Assembly: GCF_019793435.1 (NCBI RefSeq)
Contig: NZ_JAILYH010000006.1
Location: forward strand, 124,001-188,000
DNA length: 64,000 bases
Reading direction: 5' to 3'
DNA from: Rhizobium redzepovicii
Lineage (GTDB): Bacteria > Pseudomonadota > Alphaproteobacteria > Rhizobiales > Rhizobiaceae
The notes under the pieces: model-generated
What the model saw: the letters and a program-made list of their open reading frames with translations, nothing else
Told to the model about the DNA's origin: nothing
Databases searched by the model: none
Part shown: positions 29,081-38,817 of the stretch, piece by piece
Numbering within the stretch: position 1 is the stretch's first letter
Layout: the number at the start of each line of letters is the position of its first letter
Made by a program: the position numbers and the translations under genes

Positions 29081-31269
29081 ATGCGCAAAGCCCGCAGTGT
29101 CTTCATATGGGCCGTGGTTTCGCTCTGCTTGATCGTGCTGATCACGCTGCCGGTCAACTTGCAGACCCAGCTCATCACCAGCATCACGGTGGTGACGGTG
29201 ATGGCGCTGATCAAGGTCTTGAAGGGCGAGGGGACCTGGCGCCTGGTGGCGCTCGCCTTCGGCACCTCGATCGTGCTGCGCTATGTCTACTGGCGCACCA
29301 CCAACACCCTGCCGCCGGTAAACCAGCCTGAGAATTTCATTCCCGGCCTGCTGCTCTATCTCGCCGAAATGTACAGCGTCGCGATGCTGGCGCTGAGCCT
29401 GTTCATCGTCGCCACACCGCTGCCGCCGCGCCCCTCGCGCGCCGCCAATCCCGGGCGTTTGCCGCATGTCGATGTCTTCGTTCCGTCCTATAACGAGGAT
29501 GCCGGGCTTCTCGGCAACACGCTGGCGGCCGCCAAGGCCATGGATTATCCGGCCGAAAAGCTGCATGTCTGGCTGCTCGACGATGGCGGCACCCTGCAGA
29601 AGCGAAATTCCGGCAAGCTGCTCGAAGCCCAGGCCGCCGCTGCCCGCCATATCTGAAGAAGCTCTGCGAAGACCTCGACGTCAGCTATCTCACGCGCGAC
29701 CGAAACGAGCACGCCAAGGCCGGCAATCTGAATAACGGCATGAAACATTCGACTGGCGAACTCATCGCCGTCTTCGATGCCGACCACGCGCCGGCCCGCG
29801 ATTTCCTGCTCGAGACCGTCGGCTACTTCGAAGACGACCCGAAGCTTTTCCTTGTTCAGACTCCGCACTTCTTCATCAATCCCGATCCGCTGGAGCGCAA
29901 CCTGCGCACCTTCGACAAGATGCCGAGCGAGAACGAAATGTTCTACGGCATCATCCAGCGCGGCCTCGACAAATGGAACGCCGCCTTCTTCTGCGGTTCG
30001 GCGGCGGTCCTGAGCCGCAGGGCGCTCGACTCCCAGAACGGCTTTTCCGGCATCAGCATCACCGAGGATTGCGAGACGGCCTTAGCGCTCCACGGCAGCG
30101 GCTGGAACAGCATCTATGTCGACAAGCCGCTGATCGCCGGCCTGCAGCCCGCCACCTTCGCAAGCTTCATCGGCCAGCGCAGCCGCTGGGCGCAGGGCAT
30201 GATGCAGATCCTGCGCTTCCGCTTCCCGCTGCTGAAACGCGGCCTGTCGATCCCGCAGCGCCTCTGCTACATGTCCTCCACGCTGTTCTGGCTCTTCCCG
30301 TTCCCGCGCACGATCTTCTTGTTTGCACCGCTCTTCTACCTGTTCTTCGATCTGGAAATCTTCACAGCCTCCGGCGGCGAGTTCCTTGCCTATACGCTTG
30401 CCTACATGCTGGTGAACCTGATGATGCAGAACTACCTCTACGGGTCGTTCCGCTGGCCATGGATTTCCGAACTCTACGAATATGTTCAGACTGTGCATCT
30501 GCTGCCGGCGGTCATCTCCGTCATGCTCAATCCGAGGAAGCCGACCTTCAAGGTCACCGCCAAGGACGAATCGATCGCCGTCAGCCGCCTGTCCGAGATC
30601 AGCCGCCCGTTCTTCGTCATCTTTGCGGTGCAGATCATCGCGCTCGTCATCACCATCTATAGAATCTATGCCGAGCCCTATAAGGCCGACGTCACCCTTG
30701 TCGTCGGCGGCTGGAACCTCATCAACCTGATCATGGCCGGCTGCGCGCTTGGTGTCGTGTCCGAGCGCGGCGAGCGCGCCTTGTCCCGCCGCGTCCGCGT
30801 CAACCGGCGCTGCGAATTCGGCGCCAACGGCAAGTGGTATACCGCCTCGATCGAGGACGTCTCGGTCCATGGCGCCAGGCTCCACATCTTCAACAAGCAA
30901 CTCGACGAGATGCTGGTCGGTGCCCTCGGTGAAATCCGCTTCCGGCCCTATAGCGGTGCGGAACTGGAAACCCTGCCGCTGATCGTCCGCAACATCGAGC
31001 CGTCGGGCGACATCAGCAATGTCGGCTGCCAGTACGTGCCGAAAAGCGCGCTCGACCACCGCCTGATCGCAGACCTGATGTTTGCCAACTCGGGCCAGTG
31101 GACCGAGTTCCAGGCCTCGCGCCGCCGCAATCCGGGCCTGATCCGCGGCACCATTTGGTTCCTCGGTCTGTCGTTCTACCAGACGAGCCGCGGCCTCGTT
31201 TATTTCTTCCGCAGTATGCGGCCGGAACGCGAAGCCCAGCAGCAGGCCGCAAAGGTCAACGCCGGATGA
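29081..31269 (+). pseudogene. bcsA: Cellulose synthase catalytic subunit BcsA, split by a frameshift
   Basis: BcsA polymerises UDP-glucose to beta-1,4-glucan at the inner membrane under c-di-GMP control. The first frame (29081-29656) carries the N-terminal helices and the first catalytic motif LLDDGG, then stops after AAAARHI. A second frame, shifted relative to the first, resumes immediately as LKKLCEDLDVSYLTRDRNEH (about 29653 onward). It carries DADHAP, TEDCETA, QRSRW, the remaining helices and a PilZ domain (RRVRVNRR and EDVSVHG match RxxxR and DxSxxG). The joined protein would be about 728 residues, normal for rhizobial BcsA. One base missing near 29650 explains it. Sequencing error, true mutation or phase variation cannot be told apart here. 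Its stop overlaps bcsB (ATGA). Confidence 0.85.
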
Positions 31270-33719
31270 GAAGCATCGTCGCTGCCTCGCTTTTCCTGCT
31301 GAATGCCTCCGCCTTCGCCCAGGCGCAGACGGCACCCTTCGACATGTCCGGGGAGCGTCCGCCCGGCGCCGCCGTTGCCCCGAGACAGACACCGCCGGCT
31401 CCGCCGGCAGCGGCTGCGCCGGTTCCCGTCACGCCCCCGGTTACCGTATTGCCGGCACCGGCACCCCAGGCGACACCTGCTCCTGCTCCTACACCGGTTC
31501 CCCCGGCAATCGCCGTTCAGCCGGCGCTGCAGCCGGCCGCGGCGGCGAATACGGCTCCGGTTCAGCGCCCCAACAGTATCCGTCGCTATGTCGTTCCCTT
31601 TTCGAAGCTCGGTCTCAGCGGTGAATATGATCGGCGGTCATGGTCCGTCTACCTGACGCAGGAACAGGCGGCCGCAAAGGCGAGCTTCACCTTCGCCTAC
31701 CAGAATTCGATCGTCGTCGCGCCTGAGGCCTCGGCGCTGACCGTCTATCTCAACAATCGCCCGATCGGCCAGCAGCGCGTCGGCTCGCCGGACGGCCCGT
31801 CGGCCGTCACCTTCGCGGTTCCGCCAGGCCTGCTGCAGCCGGGCGCCAATGTCGTTACCTTCGAAGCCGCCCAGCGCCACCGCACCGATTGCAGCATCCA
31901 GTCGACCTATGAATTGTGGTCGAATATCGATCCGGCCGGAACCTATCTGAGCTTTGCCGGCAGCGATGCCGCAGAGCCGGCGAGCGCCGATGCGATCCGC
32001 GCCATCGGCGTCGACGGCGCCGGCAAGACCGAGTTCGACATCGTCGTCCCGGCGCTGGAGCAGCCGGGCACCACCAAGCCGCTACTGCGGCTGGCGCAGG
32101 GCCTCTCCGTGCTGAGCAGCATGCCGAACCAGGTCTTTGCCTTCAGCACTGCTTCGCTTCCGGCCGGCGGGCCGGGTAAGCTCAGTGTGCTCGTCGGTAC
32201 CGCGGCGGAACTGCGGCCGCTCTTTCCGGGCCTGCCGCCCGGCGCCGAAAGTGCGGCACTCGCCGCTTTCGTCACCGATCCGCGCAGCGGCTCACCGGTG
32301 CTTCTGATCAGCGGCCCGTCCTGGCCGGCAGTCTCATCGGCGATCGATACCATCGTCTCCCCGACCGACAGATCCGCAGATATCCGCCGCGACGTGCTGA
32401 CCACCGAACGCTGGAGCGCGCCGAACGCGCCGCTGGTCTTTTCCGATACCAACATCGCTTTGTCTCAGCTCGGCGTGAAGACCACCGAATTTTCCGGCCG
32501 GCGGTTGCGGACCAGCTTCAACATCGCCGTGCCGGCGGATTTTTATGCCAATGCCTATGGCGAGGCGAAGGTGCTGCTCGACGCCGCCTATACCGACAAC
32601 GTCCTGCCCGGCAGCCACATCGATATCTACGTCAACGACAATATCGCCTCCACCGTGCCGATCACCACGACAACAGGCGGCATTCTGCGCCATCTGCCGA
32701 TCCGCGTGACGATGCGGCACGTCAAGCCCGGCCTGAATACGGTGGCGATCGAGGCGATCCTGATGACCAAGGACGATGCGGCTTGCGCGCCTGGCGCGAC
32801 AGCCGGCGCCAATCCCCGCTTTGCCCTGTTCGATACCTCAGAGCTGCAGATGCCGGATTTCGCCCGCGTCGGTCAGCGGCCGAATCTGGCCGCCATGGCC
32901 GGCACCGCCTATCCCTATGGCCGGGCCACCGAACCGATGCCGCTGTTCATCGACCGCGTCGACGCCGACACGCTTTCGGCCGCCGCGACCCTGCTCGGCC
33001 AGATGGCGATCATGGCCGGCCATCCGATCCCCGTGGAAACCGTTGCCTCGCCGAATACGATCGGAGATCGTGACGCGATCTTCATCGGCTCGATCTCGCA
33101 GATGCCGACAACTGCGCTGTCGCAGACCAATATAGCAACGGCGAGCCAGGCCTCATGGCGTCCGGTGACGGATGCGCAGACGGGCGTCGTCGACACCGGT
33201 ACGGCCTTCGAGGAATGGAATTCCAAGGTCAGCGGCGGTGTCTTTCGCACCCGGATGATTGCCTTCCGCGAGTGGCTGTGGCGCAATTTCGATATTTCCC
33301 GCAGCTCGCTGCAATTCGTGCCGGGCGCCGAGGAAATCTTTACGCCGCCCAACACCGCTTCGCTTCTGGTGGCCCAGGGCTCCAGCCCCGCGGGAGCGGG
33401 CTCCTGGACCGTGGTGGCGGCGCCATCGGCGAAGGATCTGCGTGAAGGGGTCGAGGTTCTGACCTCGCAGCTGAACTGGCCGCAGTTGTCGGGCCACATC
33501 ACCACCTATTCCAGCAAGACCGGCAAGATCGAGGCGTTGCCCGTCACCCGTTTCGATTTCGTGCCGTCGACGCCCTGGTCGATCGCCAACTATCGCCTGA
33601 TCGCCGCCAACTGGTTGTCGACGAATATCCTCTCTTATGCCTCGCTGCTGGTCGTCTTCGTGCTCCTGATCGGCGTCACCACGTCGACGATGCTGAAGAA
33701 GCTGGGCCGGTCGAAATGA
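31266..33719 (+). CDS. bcsB: Cellulose synthase regulatory/periplasmic subunit BcsB
   Basis: BcsB is the periplasmic partner of BcsA that guides the emerging glucan. The 817-residue protein has a signal peptide (MRSIVAASLFLLNASAFAQA), a Pro/Ala-rich linker (about 35-95), paired carbohydrate-binding and ferredoxin-like domains with AAQRHRTDCSIQSTYELWSNI, and a C-terminal membrane helix (ILSYASLLVVFVLLIGV) with a short basic tail. The start overlaps the bcsA stop and its stop overlaps bcsZ, so translation is coupled. Confidence 0.93.
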   Translation: MRSIVAASLFLLNASAFAQAQTAPFDMSGERPPGAAVAPRQTPPAPPAAAAPVPVTPPVTVLPAPAPQATPAPAPTPVPPAIAVQPALQPAAAANTAPVQRPNSIRRYVVPFSKLGLSGEYDRRSWSVYLTQEQAAAKASFTFAYQNSIVVAPEASALTVYLNNRPIGQQRVGSPDGPSAVTFAVPPGLLQPGANVVTFEAAQRHRTDCSIQSTYELWSNIDPAGTYLSFAGSDAAEPASADAIRAIGVDGAGKTEFDIVVPALEQPGTTKPLLRLAQGLSVLSSMPNQVFAFSTASLPAGGPGKLSVLVGTAAELRPLFPGLPPGAESAALAAFVTDPRSGSPVLLISGPSWPAVSSAIDTIVSPTDRSADIRRDVLTTERWSAPNAPLVFSDTNIALSQLGVKTTEFSGRRLRTSFNIAVPADFYANAYGEAKVLLDAAYTDNVLPGSHIDIYVNDNIASTVPITTTTGGILRHLPIRVTMRHVKPGLNTVAIEAILMTKDDAACAPGATAGANPRFALFDTSELQMPDFARVGQRPNLAAMAGTAYPYGRATEPMPLFIDRVDADTLSAAATLLGQMAIMAGHPIPVETVASPNTIGDRDAIFIGSISQMPTTALSQTNIATASQASWRPVTDAQTGVVDTGTAFEEWNSKVSGGVFRTRMIAFREWLWRNFDISRSSLQFVPGAEEIFTPPNTASLLVAQGSSPAGAGSWTVVAAPSAKDLREGVEVLTSQLNWPQLSGHITTYSSKTGKIEALPVTRFDFVPSTPWSIANYRLIAANWLSTNILSYASLLVVFVLLIGVTTSTMLKKLGRSK

Positions 33720-34759
33720 GGCGGTGGCGCGCGCTTCTGCTGGCGGCCTCTGTCGCGGTTGCACCGGGCCTGCCGGCTACCGCGCAGCAGGCGATGATTA
33801 ATGCCGACGCCTGGTCGGCCTACAAGGCGAAGTTTCTCGATCCGAGCGGCCGCATCGTTGACAACGGCAACGGCAACATCAGCCACAGCGAAGGGCAGGG
33901 CTACGGCCTGCTGCTCGCCTATCTCTCGGCAAGCCCCGCCGATTTCGAGCAGATCTGGTATTTTACCCGCACCGAGCTGCTGCTGCGCGACGACGGCCTG
34001 GCCGTTTGGAAATGGGATCCGAACGTCAAGCCGCACGTGGCCGACACCAACAATGCCACCGACGGCGACATGCTGATCGCCTATGCTTTGGCGCTTGCCG
34101 GCACGGCATGGAAACGTGAAGATTATATCCTCGCTGCCTCCCGCATGGCGCAGGCGCTGCTTGCCGAAACCGTCGGCAGCTCGCAGGGCCGCACCTTGCT
34201 GATGCCGGGAACCGAAGGGTTTACCGGCAGCGACCGCGACGATGGTCCGGTCGTCAACCCGTCCTACTGGATTTATGAGGCGATCCCGGTGATGGCAGCG
34301 CTCGCGCCGTCGGATGCCTGGAAAAAACTGTCGGACGATGGCGTGGAACTGTTGAAGACGATGCAGTTCGGCCCGCGCAAGCTTCCTGCCGAATGGGTGA
34401 GCCTGCACGACAAGCCGCGGCCGGCAGAGGGGTTCGACGCCGAATTCGGCTACAACGCCATCCGCATCCCGCTATATCTCGCCCGCGGCGGCATCACCGA
34501 TAAGGCACTGCTCGTCCGCCTGCAAAAGGGGATGTCGCAAGACGGCGTTCCCGCCACGATCGATCTGACCACCGGCCGGCCGAAGACCGTGCTGTCGGAC
34601 CCCGGTTATCGAATTGTTAACGATGTTGTGGCCTGTGTTGTCGATGGGACCAGGCTGCCGAGTTCGGCGCTGCAGTTTGCCCCTGCGCTCTATTATCCGT
34701 CCACCCTTCAACTGCTGGGGCTGGCCTATATCGGGGAGAAGCATCCGGAGTGTCTGTGA
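33716..34759 (+). CDS. bcsZ: Periplasmic GH8 endo-beta-1,4-glucanase BcsZ/CelC
   Basis: BcsZ trims nascent cellulose; the R. leguminosarum homologue CelC2 is needed for normal root-hair infection (established for that species). This 347-residue enzyme has a signal peptide (cleavage near ATA-QQ, residue 23). The proton donor Glu sits in SEGQGYGLLLAY and the GH8 signature is NNATDGDMLIAYAL. At the position of the usual catalytic-base Asp (YDAIR in E. coli BcsZ) the sequence reads YNAIR. The ATG overlaps the bcsB stop. The downstream gene starts at its stop (GTGA). Confidence 0.93.
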   Translation: MRRWRALLLAASVAVAPGLPATAQQAMINADAWSAYKAKFLDPSGRIVDNGNGNISHSEGQGYGLLLAYLSASPADFEQIWYFTRTELLLRDDGLAVWKWDPNVKPHVADTNNATDGDMLIAYALALAGTAWKREDYILAASRMAQALLAETVGSSQGRTLLMPGTEGFTGSDRDDGPVVNPSYWIYEAIPVMAALAPSDAWKKLSDDGVELLKTMQFGPRKLPAEWVSLHDKPRPAEGFDAEFGYNAIRIPLYLARGGITDKALLVRLQKGMSQDGVPATIDLTTGRPKTVLSDPGYRIVNDVVACVVDGTRLPSSALQFAPALYYPSTLQLLGLAYIGEKHPECL

Positions 34760-37161
34760 AGTCTTCTCTCGTGGCGGTTTCAGCGGCAGTGGTGGTGGCA
34801 AGCCTTGTCACCGGACTGAAGGACCGTGCCGCTCTGCAGGAAAGGTTCGGCCTTGGCTCTGCCGGCAAGCCGGCGCCGGAACTGATGATGATGGGCCGTA
34901 TCAAGCCGAACGATGCTGCCGGCAATTCCGAATTCAATGCGCAACTCGTCGCCGACAAGATCGAGGCGATCACGTCCCCGCCGCCATCGGCATCGGATAC
35001 TTCAGATCCGAATGCCGTCGCGCAGCAGCCAGAACCGCCGCAATCAGCCGCGCCTCAATCTGCGCCCCCATCCGCGCCAGAACCCACGCCTCAGCCGACG
35101 GCTTCTCCGTCCCCGGTCACGCCTGCTATCGTGTCCGAGCCTCCAGCGCCGCAGCAGGCCGTCGCCCCGACGCAGCCTGCTGTCGATGAAAGCGCGCTTC
35201 GTTATTTCGCCAGCCGCGGCGACAAAGTGCGCCTGCAGGCCGAGATCTCTCGCCTTCAGGCGCTCTACCCGAACTGGGTTCCGCCGGCCGATCCGCTCGC
35301 CGTGCCGCAGAACGGCGACAAACAGCTCGAGGCCATGTGGCAGCTTTATTCCGATGGCCGATACGCCGAGCTGCGCAGGGCGCTCGCCGACCGTCAGGCA
35401 GCCGATGCCGGATGGCAGCCGCCGGCCGATCTGCTCGAGCGGCTCGCTGTCGCCGAGGACCGCGCCCGCCTCATCAATGCTTCCGACCTCAAGCAATATG
35501 CGACGGTGGTCGATATCGCAGCCACAACGCCGAGCCTGCTCACCTGCAGCGAGGTCGACGTCCTTTGGCGTGTCGCCGAAGCCTTCATCCAGACGAAGAG
35601 GCAGCAGCGCGGCCAGGACGCCTACAGCTATATCCTGAAGAACTGCCCCAATCCGGCCGAGCGGCAGGCGACTGTGGAAAAGGCCTCGACACTGCTTGCC
35701 TACCAGCCGATGCAGGCGCTGCTGGCGCTGGAGAAGCCCGCTGCCGACGGCAGCAAGGAATTCGACGCGATCCGCGACAATCTCGCCCGGCGCTTCATGG
35801 CCGAAGGCAATGACGATCCGAAGCTCGCCATCGCGCCCGAATATGTCGCCCGCCTCGAAAAACTCGCCGGGACCGAGGGGCTTGCCTCGGATGCGCTGCT
35901 GCTCGGCTGGTACCAGCTTCGCCGCAACAACGATCCTGAGGCGGAGAAGTGGTTCCGCGCCGCCCGCGCCAAGGAGGATACGGCCGCCGCTTCGCAGGGG
36001 CTGGCGCTGGCGCTGATCGCCCGCAAGGCGCCTCAGGAAGCCGAGGACGTGATGTTCCGCTGGCGTGCGGATTCCGACGATGCGAGCGCCACCTATCTCG
36101 CCGCGACCGCCAATCTGATGGCGCTGCAGCCCCCGGCCGATCTCGCCGAAGACGTGCTGCATCGCATCGCCGCCGAAGTTATCGCCCGGAAATACGTGCC
36201 GACGGCGCAGCAATTCGGCTGGTATGCCCGCTCGCTCAACCAGTTCCAGACCGCCGCGCGCTGGTTCGAGACCGCACTCGTCTGGAAGCCCGATGACGAA
36301 CCGTCGGCCTATGGCCTTGTCGTCACCCGCGAGCAACTGGGTGACCGCAAGGGTGTGCTCGAGCTTCAGCGCGCCTGGGCCGGACGGTCGGCCCGGATCA
36401 TCAATCTCGAAGACACCTCATCGCTGATGCCGAATGGGGGCGCGGTGCCGCCGGAGAAGGGCACGCTTGCCCCGCAGCAGCCGGTTCAGCCGACGCAGCC
36501 GGTGCAACGCCCTGCCACGGCGGCCGAGCCGCTTCCGGCCGAACGCCGCACCCCGCTGCAGCCGGAGCCCGATGTGGCCGTTCGCCCGGCAAGGCCGGCG
36601 ATGCAGACGGTGACCGTTGCGCGCGGTTCGCGCCAGACACGCGGCTGCTCGACGACCTTCGATGCGGGTCAGCTCAGCCCGGCCAATGCGCTGTCGCGCG
36701 GCTGGTGCCTGATGGATATCAATCGGCCGATGGAGGCCATCTCGGCCTTCGAGGCGGCATTGCAGAGCCCGGTCCGCAAAGACCGTGAAGACGCAGCCTA
36801 CGGCCAGAGCCTTGCCTATCTGCGCGCCGGCCTTTCCAGCAACGCCGCCGTTGCCGCCACCAAGGCGCCGCAGAACCGCCAGCGCGCCGCTGAGCTGCAG
36901 GTGGCGATCCTCGCCGACCGCGCGCTTTCGGCCTTCGATGCCGGGCGTTATCGCGAGACCCTGATCTATCTCGATCAGCGCGCCCAGCTACAGCAGGAAC
37001 GCATCGACCTGATGGTTCTGCGCGGCTATTGCTACCTCAATCTCAAAATGTATGGCGATGCGACCCGTATCTTCGAAGCCGCTGCCGCGACCGGCAGCCG
37101 CGACGCTGCCCGCGGTCTGGCCGACGTTCGCAACGTCACCCATCCCGACGTCAACGACTAG
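34756..37161 (+). CDS. TPR-rich cellulose-operon protein (BcsC-like position)
   Basis: This protein of about 801 residues closes the operon. It starts with a hydrophobic segment (SSLVAVSAAVVVASLVTG, residues about 3-20) that may be a signal anchor. A Pro/Ala/Gln-rich linker (about 65-145) follows, then helical TPR-like repeats (about 150-560), a second Pro-rich linker (about 575-620) and further TPR units (about 630-795). It lacks the C-terminal outer-membrane barrel of true BcsC, so it is at most the periplasmic scaffold part. The GTG at 34756 overlaps the bcsZ stop; a GTG at 34750 is also possible. The stop lies within a palindromic tandem repeat. Confidence 0.8.
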   Translation: MKSSLVAVSAAVVVASLVTGLKDRAALQERFGLGSAGKPAPELMMMGRIKPNDAAGNSEFNAQLVADKIEAITSPPPSASDTSDPNAVAQQPEPPQSAAPQSAPPSAPEPTPQPTASPSPVTPAIVSEPPAPQQAVAPTQPAVDESALRYFASRGDKVRLQAEISRLQALYPNWVPPADPLAVPQNGDKQLEAMWQLYSDGRYAELRRALADRQAADAGWQPPADLLERLAVAEDRARLINASDLKQYATVVDIAATTPSLLTCSEVDVLWRVAEAFIQTKRQQRGQDAYSYILKNCPNPAERQATVEKASTLLAYQPMQALLALEKPAADGSKEFDAIRDNLARRFMAEGNDDPKLAIAPEYVARLEKLAGTEGLASDALLLGWYQLRRNNDPEAEKWFRAARAKEDTAAASQGLALALIARKAPQEAEDVMFRWRADSDDASATYLAATANLMALQPPADLAEDVLHRIAAEVIARKYVPTAQQFGWYARSLNQFQTAARWFETALVWKPDDEPSAYGLVVTREQLGDRKGVLELQRAWAGRSARIINLEDTSSLMPNGGAVPPEKGTLAPQQPVQPTQPVQRPATAAEPLPAERRTPLQPEPDVAVRPARPAMQTVTVARGSRQTRGCSTTFDAGQLSPANALSRGWCLMDINRPMEAISAFEAALQSPVRKDREDAAYGQSLAYLRAGLSSNAAVAATKAPQNRQRAAELQVAILADRALSAFDAGRYRETLIYLDQRAQLQQERIDLMVLRGYCYLNLKMYGDATRIFEAAAATGSRDAARGLADVRNVTHPDVND

Positions 37162-37196
37162 CGTTGACGTCGACGTCAACGACTAGCGTTGACGCC
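37147..37196. repeat. 25-bp tandem duplication of a perfect palindrome
   Basis: Two adjacent copies (37147-37171 and 37172-37196) each read GACGTCAACG-ACTAG-CGTTGACG. Each forms a 10-bp hairpin, although the last bases of copy two diverge. The stop codon TAG of the preceding gene (37159-37161) lies in the loop of the first copy. Confidence 0.9.
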
Positions 37197-37262
37197 GCCG
37201 CCGCTCTCCGCTACTCGCCTGTGCAGGGGTCGCCCCGGCCTCGCACCCGCAAGGAACGCCCC

Positions 37263-37931
37263 GTGCCCGCTCTCCACGATATCCTCGACAGATCCTATGA
37301 CGCCTTCCTTTTCGACATGGACGGGACGCTGTTGAATTCCATCGCCGTCGTCGAACGCGTCTGGAGCGAATGGGCAAGGCGCCATGGCTTCGAACCGGAG
37401 GTCTTTCTGAAGACCATCCACGGCATTCGCGCCTCCGACGTCATCCGCGGGCTCGGCCTTCCCGGCGTCGATCCGGCCCATGAGGCGGACTTGCTGCTCG
37501 TCGAGGAGATGGAGGATGTCTCCGGCATCGTCGAAATCCCCGGCGCCATCCGCTTCCTCTCCGCCATTGCCGACGGCAAATGGGCGATCGTCACCTCGGC
37601 GCCGATCGAGCTTGCCAGGCGCCGCATGGCCGCCGCCGGCATCCCGATGCCGAAGGTCATCGTCAGCGGCCAGGAGGTCAAATCGGGCAAGCCCAGCCCC
37701 GAAGGCTATCTGCTCGGCGCCAGCCGTCTTGGCGTCGATCCCGCGAAATGCCTGGTCTTCGAAGACGCCGTCGCCGGCATCCTCGCCGGCGAAGCCGCCG
37801 GTGCCGACGTGACCGTCATTACCGAAACCCACGCCACCCCCTTCGAGACCCCACATTTCTCGATCGCCAACTACCAGGCATGGCAGCCCCGCCATACCGC
37901 CGAAGGCCGGCTGACGCTCGCGGCGATCTGA
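37263..37931 (+). CDS. HAD-superfamily phosphatase (sugar-phosphate type)
   Basis: This 222-residue hydrolase has the HAD motifs in order: DMDGTLLNS (nucleophile Asp near residue 17), VTSAP (motif II), KSGKPSPEGYLLGA (motif III Lys) and VFEDAVAGILAGEAAG (motif IV). The cap type and length match DOG1/2-deoxyglucose-6-phosphatase-like and glycerol-phosphatase-like sugar phosphatases. The GTG at 37263 has AAGGA upstream at good spacing; upstream codons overlap the TPR gene in another frame and the tandem repeat. It may be co-transcribed with the bcs genes. Confidence 0.87.
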   Translation: MPALHDILDRSYDAFLFDMDGTLLNSIAVVERVWSEWARRHGFEPEVFLKTIHGIRASDVIRGLGLPGVDPAHEADLLLVEEMEDVSGIVEIPGAIRFLSAIADGKWAIVTSAPIELARRRMAAAGIPMPKVIVSGQEVKSGKPSPEGYLLGASRLGVDPAKCLVFEDAVAGILAGEAAGADVTVITETHATPFETPHFSIANYQAWQPRHTAEGRLTLAAI

Positions 37932-37945
37932 TCAATTAGACAAAC

Positions 37946-37974
37946 CGCCTCTTTTTGTGGGAGGCGAGTTTTTC
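37946..37974 (+). terminator. Probable terminator after the HAD gene
   Basis: CGCCTC (37946-37951) pairs with GAGGCG (37961-37966) and is followed by AGTTTTT. The stem is short, so confidence is moderate. Confidence 0.55.
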
Positions 37975-38027
37975 CGCTTGCATTGCACGCGCCGAAAAAC
38001 TAAACGAAGCAAGCCGTTTCGGCAGGT

Positions 38028-38104
<77 letters not shown>

Positions 38105-38184
38105 TTTATCCCCTTGAAATCCAGTCAGAACATCACGTTTCGTATGGCGGCGCTCTCGCGGCCATTGCGGAAAACGGTTGATCT

Positions 38185-38817
38185 TCAGTGCGGTTTCTGG
38201 GCAATCGCGATCATCGATTTTGCCAGCAGCGGAATCCTCCCGACATATTCGAAGTCGACGTCTTCGAAACCTGTTTCATGCAGCAGCGTGCTCAGCGTTT
38301 CCGGAGACCAGAATTTGATATGGCCATGGTCCTTGAGGGGCATGAAATGATCGTCCATCTTGCCGCTGACGGCCAAGGCCAGATTTTTCCAGTAACCGTG
38401 AAAAGGCGTCGACATGACCGCGATGCCGCCGGGCCTCACCAGATCGTACATGGTGGCCGAGAACGCCTTGGGATCATAAACGTGCTCCACCACCTCGAGG
38501 CTGATCACCGCATCGAAGGTCCCGTACCGGCTGGAGAGATCTTCGTAACCGGAGCCGATTTCCAGCGGCAGATCCGGATGGGCCGTTCTCGCTTTTGCGA
38601 TACCGTCCTCGGAGGGATCGACACCGGTGACATCATAGCCCTTTCCTGCAAGCACGGCCGCAGCACCGCCGGCACCGCAACCGAGGTCGAAGACCGATGT
38701 TTCTTTTGCCTCCTGAAAACTGTTCTCAAGAACATCGACTACGGCCGGCAGAATATAGGAATGGGCCGTCGCCGGTTTAGCATGCACATAGGTCGTCGCG
38801 TCTAGTTCGATAGACAT
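38185..38817 (-). CDS. Class I SAM-dependent methyltransferase (UbiG-like)
   Basis: This 210-residue enzyme shows the SAM-binding motif [22 protein letters not shown], the acidic post-[16 protein letters not shown], and [19 protein letters not shown], the UbiG/methyltransferase-11 style. The C-terminal part [21 protein letters not shown] resembles sugar- or lipid-modifying methyltransferases. The ATG at 38817 follows a strong GGAGGTAAA; the longer reading adds 52 random residues. The substrate is unknown. Confidence 0.85.
   Translation of the reverse strand: MSIELDATTYVHAKPATAHSYILPAVVDVLENSFQEAKETSVFDLGCGAGGAAAVLAGKGYDVTGVDPSEDGIAKARTAHPDLPLEIGSGYEDLSSRYGTFDAVISLEVVEHVYDPKAFSATMYDLVRPGGIAVMSTPFHGYWKNLALAVSGKMDDHFMPLKDHGHIKFWSPETLSTLLHETGFEDVDFEYVGRIPLLAKSMIAIAQKPH

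Noticed and set aside
29640..29660. Programmed ribosomal frameshift in bcsA
   Set aside because: No slippery heptamer, stimulatory stem or Shine-Dalgarno-like signal is visible at CGCCATATCTGAAG.
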